Of a stretch of DNA of 64,000 bases, positions 1 to 11,742 are shown one piece after another (position 1 is the stretch's first letter; every line of letters begins with the position of its first letter). This DNA is from Clitoria ternatea (taxonomy: Eukaryota > Streptophyta > Magnoliopsida > Fabales > Fabaceae). Where the stretch lies: NCBI GenBank assembly GCA_037962975.1, contig CM075669.1, forward strand, positions 81,698,001 through 81,762,000, written 5' to 3'. A program made the position numbers and the translations under genes. Below the pieces are notes generated by a model, which did not search any database, had not been told where the DNA came from, and saw only the letters and a list, made by a program, of their open reading frames with translations.

Positions 1-1319
1 TACAGAAGATGTTTAATTGTATTAAAACAATAAACTCCTCATGTAGGAATCATAGTGACTTCAGGTCGAAGGACTACATATACCATTATCACATTGAGAA
101 TCATTTATGACATTCATGTAACGATCCATGCAACGTTCTCATGTTGGGTCTATCCAGTACATCATTACTCTTAATGTGCACCCGTGTGAAGACTTGATAT
201 CATCTATATCTATGATCTGCGAGATCAGGTCATCAGTACACTCACACACTAGTCTCAATGTAATTACATGTCCCCATGTAAATACTTGACTAGGGACATT
301 TTAGGAATAACTTTCATATGACCTATTAGTCCAAGGATAAATACGTTTTAAAACAATTTTAAACTAAAATACTTATTTTATTGATAAGCAGAAAAATGAT
401 ACAAATGAAAAAACATAAAGCTCATAGTGCATACACTAACACCAACACCGGACATTACTTCAGGCAAGCATGACCAGCTCAGCTAGGCACGCTTATCAAA
501 GTTGGAAATTGCATCTATCTCGCCCATGAGTTATCTCTGGGCCTCCTTCCAAGGAAATTTACCCAAAATTGTCAATTTGTTTATCTCTGCATTACTCATC
601 TTTTTTCTGAAGGTTGGCTAAGATTCCCGGTCTGGAAGTAAAAGTTCGTCGAGCAGTTCCCCCAGCGGGATTACAATCTATTCCAAAAGAGCATAAATCA
701 AGGTCTCCTCCCGAGTGAGCCTACAATTTGAACCAGATTTCTCCCCGGTGGAATCACTTTCCTAATCGGGCTTAGGATAAGTCCGTCTCCCTAATAAAAC
801 TATAAACTTTGGAAAAAGCCTTCAATTGAACCCTTTTTCTTTACCTGAGTTTTGACTTAGAAGAGAGAACTCCACCAAAATCCTTTTTCCTTAAGTATAA
901 CCACCTTGCCATATGATGAAATCAATCAAACTCTTCCTCCCCAGTGGAAATACAACTTAGCAATCAAGCATATCCCTATTCCTAGCAAAATACAGCCCAG
1001 AAAACAGCCTCAAGCAGGCCTCTCTCCCCAAGAGGAATCATTGAATCCTCTCCCCAATGAAACCACGGTTGCCATTAAATAGGGGCCAGCCAGACCTTTC
1101 TTCCCTAGTGGAACAACACTCCAGAAACAGACTCCAATTAGCTTCTCTTCCCTAGTAAGATTATAATTGCCATAAAAATGGCGCCAATCAAAATCCTCTT
1201 CCCAATGAAGTCACAACTACTGGTATTTGCACTCCTCCACCCATCCTCTTCCCGATCGCCACACTAGGCGCCTTTTCCTTCCATGTCGTCATACTCTCCC
1301 CACCAACGAATAGCCCAAA
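1..1319. other. Non-coding internal region of the left Tat element
   Basis: No gene is supported. From about 640 to 1210 a loose motif of the type CTCTTCCC(C/T)AGTGGAA recurs every 40-60 bp, alternating with short A-rich stretches. It is a degenerate forerunner of the cleaner minisatellite that follows. The first 600 bases show nothing recognisable. Confidence 0.5.
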
Positions 1320-2465
1320 CTTGGGGCATCACCCAAGCCCCCCTCTTCCTTCTCAAACTTGGGGCAGCACCCTAAACTCTCTACATTCTTTTTTTCAAAC
1401 TTGAGGCATCACCCCAAGTCTCTCTCTTCCTTCTCAAACTTAGAGCAACACCCCAAACTCTCTACATTCCTTTTACAAACTTGGGGTATCACCCCAAGTC
1501 TCTCTCTTCCTTCTCAAACTTGGGGCAGCACCCCAAACTCTCTACATTCCTTTTTCAAACTTAGGGCATCACCCCAAGCCTCTCTCTTCCTTCTCAAACT
1601 TAGGGCAACACCCCAAACTCTCTATATTCCTTTTTTCAAACTTAGGGCATCACCCCAAGTCTCTTTCTTCCTTATCAAACTCGAGGTAGCACCCCCAAAC
1701 TCTCTACATTCCTTTTTCAAACTTGGGGCATCACCCCAAGCCTCTCTCTTCCTTCTCAAACTTGGGGCAGCCTCCCAAACTTTTTGTATTCCTTTTCAAA
1801 ACTGGGGCAACACCCCCAACCTTTTATTTCCTATCAACCAAGGGGCAACACCCCCAGCCTTTTACTTTTTATTTCAACCGAGGGGCAACACCCCCAACCT
1901 TTTATATTCTTGTCAACCGAGGGGCAACACCCCCAACCTTTTATATTCTTGTCAACCGAGGGGCAACACCCCCAACCTTTTTTCCTGTCAACCGAGGGCA
2001 ACACCCCAACCTTTCATTTCAACCGAGGGGCAACACCCCCAACCTTTTATATTCTTGTCAACCGAGTGGCAACACCCCCAACCTTTTTTCCTGTCAACCG
2101 AGGGGCAACACCCCCAACCTTTCATTGCAACCAAGGGGAAACACCCTCAACCTTTTATTTCCTATCAACCGAAGGGCAACACCCCCAGCCTTTTACTTTT
2201 CTGTCAACTGATGGGCAACACCCTCAACCTTTTATATTCTTGTCAACCGAGGGGCAACACTCCCAACCTTTTTTCCTGTCAACCGAAGGGCAACACCCCC
2301 AATTCTTTCACTTTCCTATCAACCGAGGGGCAACACCCCCAACCTTTTCCTTTCCTATCAACTAATGGGCAACATCCCCAACCTTTTTATTTTCTGTCGA
2401 CCAAAAAAAGGCGATACCCAATTAGTTATTTCCTGCTGAAACTGAGGCATCACCCCGATTCTTTT
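1320..2465 (+). repeat. 40-bp minisatellite with two sub-families
   Basis: From 1320 to about 1790, half-units of about 40 bp alternate (GGGGCATCACCCCAAG, then GGGGCAGCACCCCAAA) to make an 80-bp higher-order unit. From about 1800 to 2400 a simpler 39-bp unit built on GGGGCAACACCCCCAACC is repeated about 14 times. The units are C-rich on the + strand and lack stop codons, so all three + frames stay open for hundreds of bases. This is a by-product of the repeat and not a gene. Tandem arrays between pol and the 3' LTR are a known trait of Tat/Ogre elements. Confidence 0.9.
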
Positions 2466-3156
2466 TTCCCAGTTTAGAGCTTTAGGTCCACATACTCATG
2501 GGTAAAAAAAAAAGTTTATAGCTCCGATGTTGACGTCGGTCCTGAAGGAGGTTCAAGTTTCACCTAGTGTTTTCTGCCGAAATAGATTCAATGAGGAGAG
2601 CTGTACCGAGGTCATGACAAAAGCAGGAGACCGATATCTCCTTGACACCGTCAGAACCAAGAAAAGTTCATTTTGGGATGCCAACACTGGTGTAGGCTAA
2701 GAGGCCTCGATGATCGATGTGAAAGAATGAAGGTCGATGTTGATGATTCACTCCACATCGGTTAACCATTGATGGACTTGTTCTAATAGGCAATGTATAA
2801 GAGTGAAGAAGGATTTTTGTCATTCGAACCTCGGATAAAATTCAGTAAACTTTGTTTAATTTGGTTTTGACAAAGGAGCCAAGGTGTATGAAGAGGATGG
2901 AATGGATGATGTTGTCTCAAGTTGCATCATTAGATAGACATCGATTAAGTGTTCAATGGACGATGTTGTTTCAAGTTGTATCATTAGTTAGACATCGGTT
3001 AAGAGTTCAATTTAGCTTGTATTCTTTCCAGATCATTTTGAAGTCAAAGGGGAGAGGCAGATATGGAAAAGTCATTTCATTCACTGAAAATGGCCCTACG
3101 GCTTTACAAATTCACAGCTCCGGAGCCTATCCTAGAACAAGGCAAAAAAAACTAAT
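2466..3156. other. Non-coding spacer with a 54-bp tandem duplication
   Basis: There is no supported gene between the minisatellite and the end of the antisense ORF. A 54-bp unit occurs twice in tandem at 2901-2954 and 2955-3008, each copy carrying AATGGA(T/C)GATGTTGT and a TAGACATCG core. Short GATGTCGG and GATGTTGA words recur at 2520-2760. Confidence 0.6.
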
Positions 3157-5553
3157 CTAAATTCCGGTGTTTGGGGAGTCCTGTCCGGCGACGGTGGTGG
3201 TCCTCTCAGAATCCTCTAACACCATTCTCAGCTCCATACTTTGGCCCTTAGAGAGAGGCAGAGGTACATAAGGAACATCCTCAGGTTTCACTGCCTGACC
3301 CCGATCCATAGCATATAGATGTCCACCATGGAATTCATAGTAAACACCTATACCGTTCAAGTTGAGCTGTACAATGGAATTCCGGTGTACCACTTGACGA
3401 ACAGCGATGCTGAAGACGACATCGGCCAACTCTAAAAATTTAGCCATCTCCTCTTCCCTTTCTCTCTGCTCCTGAAGACGAGCCTCCTTCAGGGACGCCA
3501 CCTTGGCTGAAAGTTCTTCATTCTTCTTATTAACTTTAGCCCGTCCGGTAAAGGCCTTATCCAGTTTTGCTTGAAGAAATTTGACGGCATCCTCTGCAGT
3601 GTTGTGCTTAGCTTCCACCTCATCTTCCCTCTTAGAAGTCGAGGCAAACGCCACAGTGAGATTAGCCAAATCCTCCTCCCTCTTGGCCAAGTTAGTTTGG
3701 GCCTCCACTCTAAGGGCTTCAGCCTCTTTCATCAGGTCTAGGCATTGCTTAGTCTCAAGACTGGAATAATAGGACTGCCCCAAGGAATGCAAAACCCCGG
3801 CAGCCTCGATCAAGTTGAATATTGCTCCCTTGGCAGCACTCCTTGCCTCGGACGTAGAAAGATCCTTCTTGAGCTTGAAGGGGACTTGGAACCTTGCCGG
3901 AGTCTCCCCAACATAATCCAAGAACTCTGATATGCTTGAATTGCAGTAGGGGGCATCGGCGTCTGCGGGGCGAATTGGATCAAGAACATTATTAACATCG
4001 GCCCCAGCCTCCTCCCTTTGGCCTTGAGCCTCAACCCCGGCCTCAGTCCTCTGGGTCTTGTGTTTCTTACCCTTAGAACTTTGGCCGGAGTTGTGGCATT
4101 TTTTCCCTTTATTCTGGGCCCTATCCTCCGGAGCCAGGGTCAAGTTACTAACTTTGTCAGTCGGTATGCTGACAACTTTAGCCGTTGTCCTCCTCAGAGT
4201 GACCCTGTTCTCCGCATCGGCTGTAGCAGCGTTCCTGGCCTCGGCTTGCTCCCGGAGTTTCTTCAGGATATCAATCCGAGCCATTTCACCTGAGAAAAAA
4301 GGAAACCATTGTTAACACCGGTAAAAGGACGATGTCAAAAAAAACCTACTTAAGTAGCCATCCCGGTGAGACTTCTCCCCTAAAAGGATTTTGCAGGAGA
4401 TCTTGGAGAAGGTGGAGTAAGCCTTCAGAGCGTCTAGCACCTTCTTGGACTCCGTCGACAGAACACTCTCACTAACGGAGTAGGCATTACTGGCCAGGAG
4501 GAAGTGCTTGTGAGTCCAGCCGGTGTAGAACTTCCTGGAAAAATCAGAATTCTCCCAGAACACTGGCCTGCCTTCATTAACTTGAACCTTGATGTAGAAG
4601 TGTTTGAAACTTACTCCGTCCGTCTTGGCTGACTCCATAAAGCTTTCAAAATTTACCACCTTGGCATTATATCGGAGGTTGATGAAACCAAGGCCACCAC
4701 CTGGGTTACCCCGACGTATCACCCTGCAGTAAGTGAAGAAGAGCGCAACGGTGGGGACGAAGTGGAAGTATTCCCCTAATACCTCCAAAGCCTTCACCAA
4801 ACCCCATCCGTTAGGATGAAGTTGGCTGGGAGAGTAGTCTAGGAATCGGAGTACGCCCATCTTGAACTTTGTCAATGGAAAACAGATTCTGATCTTGGAG
4901 AATAACATCTGATGCATGAAGATGTATCTAGACCCCGGTTGATGGCAGATGCGTTCCGATATTAAGGGGCAAAGGACTGTAAAATGATCTTCGAACCCCT
5001 CGCCGGAGTGGACAACAACGTCTTCGATGTTCACATCAGCGGCATCTTCAGCGTATTGGGAAATGATGTTCCAAGACTCATCATGGACCCAGAAGTACGG
5101 ATCTTTAGCTTTTTCAGCGAGCCAGTCGATCCGATATGCGATGACGTTGGTTTCGATAGTGTTGGTTGCAACAACAGGGATGTCAATTCTGGAGTTCCCA
5201 TTGGAAGCCATGTGGACGATGTGGCGGAGAAATGGAATGTAGCTGTAAAAGGCCACATCGTCAGACAAGTAAAGATCAGCATTACTGCCATGTTCACTAG
5301 TAGAGCCCAAGTTAAAAAAGGAAGACGATGTATGGGTTCCAGATGATGTGTCTAGCTCCCTCATTTCCCATAAAGGCACTGTGGAGAAACGATTGGGTCC
5401 TAAAGTTCTTTGCCGTTGTGAAACCCCAGAGGTAGCTTCACCATGGTGATGCTGACCCCGGCTCATGACTCCTCCCGACTGACGTCGGGATTGGACTGAA
5501 GGAGGTCCAGACAAAACCTCGACGCAGTCATTGCTTGAGCCATTGTCCCTCAT
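3157..5553 (-). CDS. Antisense accessory protein (aORF) of a Tat element, two exons, apparently intact
   Basis: The reading is exon 1 at 5553-4350, a 60-bp intron at 4349-4290 (donor GTAGGT, acceptor CTCAG), and exon 2 at 4289-3157. Splicing keeps the frame (phase 1) and gives 778 residues from a true ATG. Residues about 100-110 hold SDDVAFYSY. Residues about 215-300 hold FPLTKFKMGVLRFLDYSPSQ followed by LHPNGWGLVKALEVLGEYF, resembling the family named putative gypsy-type transposon (Transposase_28, PF04195). Exon 2 has a Lys-rich patch near residues 460-480 that may be a nuclear localisation signal, a long coiled coil at about 560-690, and a C-terminal block with YYEFHGGHLY near residue 718. 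Extra antisense ORFs between pol and the 3' LTR are known in Tat elements. The molecular function is unknown. The second copy at 52823-55527 shares the architecture and intron but is broken. Confidence 0.8.
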
Positions 5554-5728
5554 ACCCTATCTAAAATTGAATAATAAAAGGGAAGGTATGGAGGTACCTG
5601 CTGAGATGATGCAAGCTGTTCTGCGAGTACGAGCCATGGCTTTAGAAAGACACCGGTAGAAGATGAACTTCGGAGCAGCAGAATTTTGGTACAAGGAAGC
5701 AAGTGAAAATGACTGACCCCCGTGCCTG

Positions 5729-5736
5729 TTTTTATA
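5729..5736 (-). promoter_or_regulatory. TATA box for the antisense ORF
   Basis: On the minus strand this reads TATAAAAA in the context CTCTTTATAAAAACAGG, about 180 bases upstream of the antisense ATG at 5553. A start site some 30 bases further on would give a 5' leader of about 150 bases. The right Tat copy has an equally good TATA box at the same distance from its own antisense ATG, which strengthens the call. No transcript evidence is available. Confidence 0.6.
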
Positions 5737-6067
5737 AAGAGTGAAGGGACATCAGCCCTGGTGAGTCTAGAATGTTCCACATTCCGGCCCAAGCCCATAA
5801 AAGAGGCCCATTAGCAACGACGGTTCACATTCCGGCCAGAAGGCGCGAAAAGGCGAAAATGACATAAGGAATCAGGTGGTGACACATGTAGAGGTTCTTG
5901 TGTCATTTCATAAGGTCACTTCGGCTAAAAACCTATCTACACCTTGTCATCTGATATATCGGTTGGGTTCTTGTAGGCAGCTCTTCGCTTAACTTTGAAC
6001 TCGATGTTCACGTCTTTACTTCCTTTCCACTTTGAAAACATGAAGGAACTTCATGTTTTTCTCGTGA

Positions 6068-6087
6068 AAAAGAAGTAAAGAGGGGCA
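6068..6087 (+). promoter_or_regulatory. Polypurine tract of the left Tat element
   Basis: A purine-rich run (AAAAGAAGTAAAGAGGGGCA) lies directly before the LTR start TGAATACC at 6088. This is where plus-strand DNA synthesis is primed in LTR retrotransposons. Confidence 0.7.
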
Positions 6088-6662
6088 TGAATACCTATTT
6101 TAGTCCAGCCATTTTCAATGTCAAATAAACACCATCAACAATTAAAAACATGAATTTTACAGCCGGTATGATCCACAAGAATGGAGCATCATCCCTAACA
6201 CCATCCCATTCTACAAGAATGAGACCGTCCTACTCCAAATCTGGTGTCAAGGCATGATGAAGTAGCAAGGATGGACATCGTCACCTACATCGGTCTAGTG
6301 CCACCAGAAGGGACGCCGTTTTCCCAAGAAAATTTGGTCAAAGCAATGACCAGTGTCCCCTATTGTCCGATGTGAAGGTCTCATGGAACCCAACGTCGGA
6401 CTCTAAGTTCGTCCCATATGACATCATCTGATGGGTCCAGTTGCCCATACTATGACTTGGAAATGCACTAACAAATTCGATCACAAAATCCAGGGAAATG
6501 GCAGACAGAAAATAAAAAATGAAAATAATAAAAAAACCTTCACTCGCCATTGTTCCCCACAATCATTAGTGGTCAGGCTGTCCCTCCACTACGCGTATAG
6601 GTCGAGTGGAATCCTGAGCTGTCAAAGCACTCAGCAGCATGGGAGGGGGTTGGAGAAGCCTC

Positions 6663-6669
6663 TATAAAT
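6663..6669 (+). promoter_or_regulatory. TATA box of the left Tat LTR
   Basis: CTATAAATGCATC occurs about 575 bp into the LTR after a non-coding upstream stretch, a plausible position for the core promoter that ends U3. Confidence 0.5.
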
Positions 6670-7544
6670 GCATCACTTGAAGAGGTCCAAGGGTCCTATT
6701 TTTGAAATCCAGGAGCCCCTGAAGAACTCGTCAGATTCCTGAGTCTTTGAACCCATCGAAAGAGAAAATTGGCCCAAATTTCTAAATCTGATTCCTAAAG
6801 AGAAAACTGGTCCGAACTCTGTTCATTGAATCTCCTGAGAGGAAACCTTTCCCCCGTTACCCAGACTCCGTCCAAATTACTCCAAAATTTTCTTCCCACT
6901 ACAACTTAGCGAAACATCATTTCCCTTTCCCAAAGCGATTCCGTATTCACCAGCTCCACACCAGATCCACACTGAACTCCCACACTGGATCCTACAATTG
7001 ATCGGTCTAGCCACTTTTCCCTCACTCCGGTTGCTACCATTCCAGCCCACACCGGCCCTGGTCTAGACTTCGGCTCCCCTAGTACCCACGCCTACACCAG
7101 TTACAATTCCTTCATCACTTCTTTTAGTTGTTTTGTTTATTCTATTTTTTTTCTTTTTTCACTGTTCTGTTTTGTTAAATTTTCCTTTGTCCTTATTCAT
7201 AATGCAAAATAACAAAAATATGTATTCTTGATATCTCTTTAAATCGGTACAGTAGTGATTTTAAGTTAGTGTCGTGAAGAAATACTTCTGCCTACACTAT
7301 TCCTAAGACCCATACAAGTGTGGAGAACTTTGCCTTGTATGCCCCTTTTCCGCAGACCTCATCTGTCACCAATCCTATGACTTCATTCTGAGAATACCCC
7401 TTTTCAAGAAATACATAACCCTGATTTCTCGAAAGCTCGAGAATACGTAGGAGCAGGACTTAACTCCTGTCGGGCCCAGTTTTTTTCCATTCCCATTCTT
7501 CTTTTAAAAATTAATCACATCCTTATTATCTTTACAAAAGACAA

Positions 7545-7905
7545 TTTAGACGCGACGTCTTGTTGATTTTCTTCCTTTTCCTAGCCATTATCATTTTTCA
7601 TAAAAATCTGGTTAATTTAGACGAGACGTCCTGTTAACTCCTTTCATTGTTCGACCCCGCATCTTGATGGTAAAATGACTAATTTGGACGGGACGTCCTG
7701 TCAACGTTCTCTCCCTTTTCATACACACCGCCACTAAAAGCCAGGGTTAATTTGGACGAGACGTCCTGTTAACTCCTCTCTTTTCCCGACCTTGTATCTT
7801 GATGAAAGGGTGACTAATTTAGACGAGACGTCTTGTTAGCGTCCTTTCCCTTTTTCATGATTTCCCCACTAAAATTAGGGTTAATTTGGACGAGACGTCC
7901 TGTTA
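7545..7905 (+). repeat. Six repeats of about 67 bp with a palindromic GACGTC core
   Basis: The word TTWGACGAGACGTCYTGTTAAC recurs near 7549, 7616, 7682, 7751, 7818 and 7882 with pyrimidine-rich filler between. Each copy contains GACGTC, a palindrome with the ACGT core recognised by plant bZIP factors. The array lies downstream of the presumed TATA box, so it would be transcribed. Confidence 0.8.
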
Positions 7906-8068
7906 ATCTTGCTTCGAGCTTTTTCATTTATTTCATTTGTTTCCTTCATTTTCAAAAAAAAGGAAGAAATGAAAAAACAATTTTAAGGCTATTCACGATG
8001 CGCATTTTCAACTTTGGTACTATTTTTAACAAGCGATGTGGGGTGCTAATACCTTCCCCACTCGTAAC

Positions 8069-11000
8069 TGTAACACCCCAAATTTTTAGAATAGGAAGTT
8101 AAATTAAGAAGATAAATATTGAATAATTAAATGTGGAATAATTAATATCCCAAAATGCTAGAAATAATTTAAATAAGATTTTTAGAGACTGTTAGTGAAT
8201 TATTTTGACCGGATAAGTTGAAAACTGACCCGGATAAAATATGGGTGTCGGACCAAGTATCTCCGATTGAGATGCCGTTGGTCAGGGCTGTAGATAATGT
8301 TATTGGGATTCCGAATATAAATTCAGAATAATTTTTAGAATATGTATTGAGCCCGAACGGAGAACCTGTTTAGTGAAAAACGAAAGAGTTAAGTAAATGA
8401 GAATGAAAAATAAAAAGAAAACCTCACTTTTTCACTCTCTTTTTCCTGTAACTCTCTTCTTCTCCACGCCAACACACTTCCTCTTTTCTTCTTCTTCTTC
8501 ATTATTCCTCTTCATCTTCCCCTAAAACCCTAAGCAAAAAGGGAGATACATCTCCCTCCTCCATTGTTATTCTTCAAGAGGCTCAAGGAAAGCTTGGAGC
8601 TTAAAGTACCTTCTCCTTTCTTCCTCCTTAAATTTGTGTGGTCCTTCTCCTCTTTTGCAAACCCACTCTTTTCTCCTCTTAAGGTAAGATGATTACCATT
8701 TCTTCTATGTATATAAATATAGAGTGGTAGCTTTAGTGTTAAGAATGTATTTAATGCATGTGGGTTATTAGGTAAAGCATTAATGGGGGAAACTTTAAAA
8801 TGGGTGCCATAAATACAAGCTTTGAATGGTATTAATGGAGTAGATACATTATGGTTGGAAAGAGATGGGAATATATGAATAATTTGAATGATAATGAGTT
8901 TTAATAATAATCCTAATTTATGATTTTGGGGAAAATGTGAAAAGTTGATGGGGTTAGCATTTATTGAGGGGGAAAATGTTATAAATGAAGAGGCATTAAT
9001 ATTTAATGATGACTAGAGATGGTGGTTGGAAAATATGAATAAAAACCCACTTGAGATAGAATAAATGTAAGGTGTGGCAAACGGAATAACCTAACAATTT
9101 AGGTTGTTACTTTGATAATAATGAATGGTGGCTTAAGGGAAGGAATTCCCGAAGCCTAAGTAAGCAAATGAATGGACTTATAATAATTTCCACATGGTAA
9201 GAATCATGTGTACATAGACATGTATATGTATATTAAAATGGCCTTTGAATGAATAATTGATGTGGACCTATAATGATTGGTGTAGGATTTGATAACACGG
9301 GTGAAGCGGGAACATCAAACCCAGAAGTTTACTTCTTTTAAGGTAGGAGAGGGGTGTATTTTCTAAATGTATGAGAATTGTGATGATAATGTATGTATTA
9401 ATGTGATATGGCATGTTGTCTTGATTAAATGTGATACCATGTGTTGAAATGAGAATTGTGTATGGTGTTTTCAAATGAGTGTTTATATGATGAAGCCTAA
9501 ATGAGGCTATGAATGGCATATTATGCGTTGATGCATTATTGATTTCATATAAGACATGATGAGTGCCTAAAATATTTGGTTGGAATGTTTCTTGAATATA
9601 AGGATTGATGTTTGTGTATGAATTGGTGGATAATTGTGTGGTTGAAAATGAATGTACCCTAGAAGAGAGGGTGAGATAATCCTAATGAGGTTGAGGCATG
9701 CATAAACATTGCATATATTGCATGGCATGCATATCATGATGATGTTGATAAGTGGTTGCGATCACTTGATGTTGGAAATATAAAAAGGGCTTGCGAGTTC
9801 CTATGATTATTAGACCGGTGGTTGCGATCACCTGGTATTAAAATGAAAGGCCCTGCGGGACCATTGTGATTGAATGCCCATGGTTGCGATCATGAGGCGG
9901 GAGTACCCCTTGCGAGGCGGGAAACCTTATGAAATGTTGAACGTGGTTGCGATCATGAGAAGCACCTTGCGAGGCTGCTAGAGGGAGTACCCCTTGCGAG
10001 GCGGGAAACCATTGAGAATGATTGAATGATTATGGTGGTTGCGATCACCCGAGGAAATGAAATCGGATCCGTGCATATGCATTTTAAACACTAGCATATG
10101 TATTAGCCTTTGAAGCATGGCATAGAGTGATACTCTGTTGATGAGGTTGAGTGAGGTATGGGTGGAAATCCCCTTCAAAATTACTAACTATGATTGTGTA
10201 CTCAGTTGATATGATTCTGAGAAATTTAAATGATATTTGTACTTGAATGAGAATTGATGGTTGAATGATTTAATATTGGATGAACTCCTCTTGAAGAGGA
10301 GACGTTTGTATTGCATTCATGCATATATTGTCTTAATTGTTGGATTTTCATCATTGAGAAAGTATACTCACTCTCCCTGTGGTATATCTTTTTAGCTCCT
10401 GTGTTGTAGGGCTTGCCTATGGAGCTCTTATGTGGAGAAGTGGTGTGAAGGAAGCCCATTTTGGTAAAGAATGCCTTGGCCGGCAACATTTTGATTTTAT
10501 GGTTTGTGTAGAATGTTTGTAATGTATATAGTATTCTGCATATTTTGTATAGCTATGAATTGGTATGAATGATGTATAATGATTTTGTAGGTCATGTGTG
10601 AAAATTAGAACCTACATATAAGACCAATTTTTAGTTATGACCCTGGTGATGTAAGACGCTGATGTGTGAGTGCTTGAATTTTGCTCACTTTGATGATCAA
10701 ATGATGAGAATTGTGAATGATGACTTTATGTGTTGTATAATTGATGATATTTCATGATTGTTATGCATAAGTAAGGAACTAGTAGGGTCAAAATGAGTTT
10801 TATGAGTTTTGGGTAGTGTGTGGTGGTTCCAATAGCTTAAATACATGATTTGTGACTTGTAGAAATTGGAACGGGTCAATTCCGTTGAGAATAGTCCCCT
10901 AAGTTACTCAAAAAGGCTCAGGAATGGACTAAACGATTTATTTGCATAAGTTCCTCATTTTTGAGAATTTTTGGGTGAGGCCGGTGGCCACACGTCACAA

Positions 11001-11742
11001 TTGATGTATTTTAGTTGGTGTCAAAATTTGGTAGCGTTTGGAGTTGATATGAAAAAGTTAGGGGGGTTAGAAGTCCAAAAATAAGGCTTTTCTGCATAAA
11101 AACAGTAACTATGCTGTCTCGAATCGATTCGAGGATCTCTGAATCGATTCAAGAGCTACTGTTTTCACTGTTTTTGGTTCCAGGAAGGCCTGAATCGATT
11201 CATACGATCTTGAATTGATTCAAGGACCTCTGTTTGCATAATTTTGAGTTCCAGAAGCGTCTGAATCGATTCATACGAGCTTGAATCGATTCAAGGGGTC
11301 CTGTTTTCACTATTTTGCACTCCAGAATCATTTGAATCGATTCATAGGGTGTTTGAATCGATTCATGACCCTGTTTTTCATATTTTTCCTCTATCTTGGG
11401 ATATCATTGGTATTGTTTGACTATAATATGATCGTACAACGCCCCACACGCATAATTAATATATTTTATCAAATCGATAGACCATCCTTTGACCTTCTAC
11501 CACTTCCCTTCATTTCCTTAATGTAATTGTACACTTCCGCTACTCCTTGTTGATGATCATGAGATAAATCATCCAAGGTTCACTCTTTGACTTAATTGTT
11601 CACCTTCTCATATCTTCACATATGAGATAGGTTATTAAATTAGGTCCGGGGATTACTTGCCAAAGTTTTCATCTCGCGATCTCTTCCATCCTTTAATTGT
11701 TTTAAATCATGAAAAATTTACCCCTATTTTTGGGGCGTCTTA
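8069..11742 (+). mobile_element. Solo LTR of a Tekay-like Ty3/gypsy element
   Basis: The unit runs from TGTAACACCCC at 8069 to GGGGCGTCTTA at 11742 (3674 bp), flanked by the direct repeat GTAAC at 8064-8068 and 11743-11747. There is no internal region, primer site or second LTR, so recombination between two LTRs has left a solo LTR. Its 5' half is similar to the LTRs of the complete Tekay element at 31534-45569 when those are read on the minus strand, for example GGGTGTCGGACCAA followed later by GTCAGGGCTGTAGA. The end is TA in place of the usual CA, a probable later transition. Around 9720-10060, TGGTTGCGATCA and GCGAGGCGGGA words repeat. Confidence 0.88.
11110..11375 (+). repeat. Array of paired GAATCGATTC palindromes in the solo LTR
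   Basis: Eight copies of GAATCGATTC (one degenerated to GAATTGATTC) form four pairs. Members of a pair are about 20 bp apart and the pairs are about 70-75 bp apart, separated by CTGTTTTCACT and TCCAGAA filler. The array lies 370-630 bp from the 3' end of the LTR. Confidence 0.9.

Noticed and set aside
1800..2400. Regular 39-bp repeats resembling a CRISPR array
   Set aside because: There are no unique spacers between constant repeats, the repeats are contiguous and diverged, and the context is a plant retrotransposon.
1359..2477. Long open frames (up to 372 codons) in all three + frames
   Set aside because: They are produced by a stop-free C-rich minisatellite. Translation is repetitive, unlike any protein, and the first codon is not ATG.
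4984..5346. 120-codon + strand frame
   Set aside because: Shadow of the antisense gene exon 1 on the other strand.
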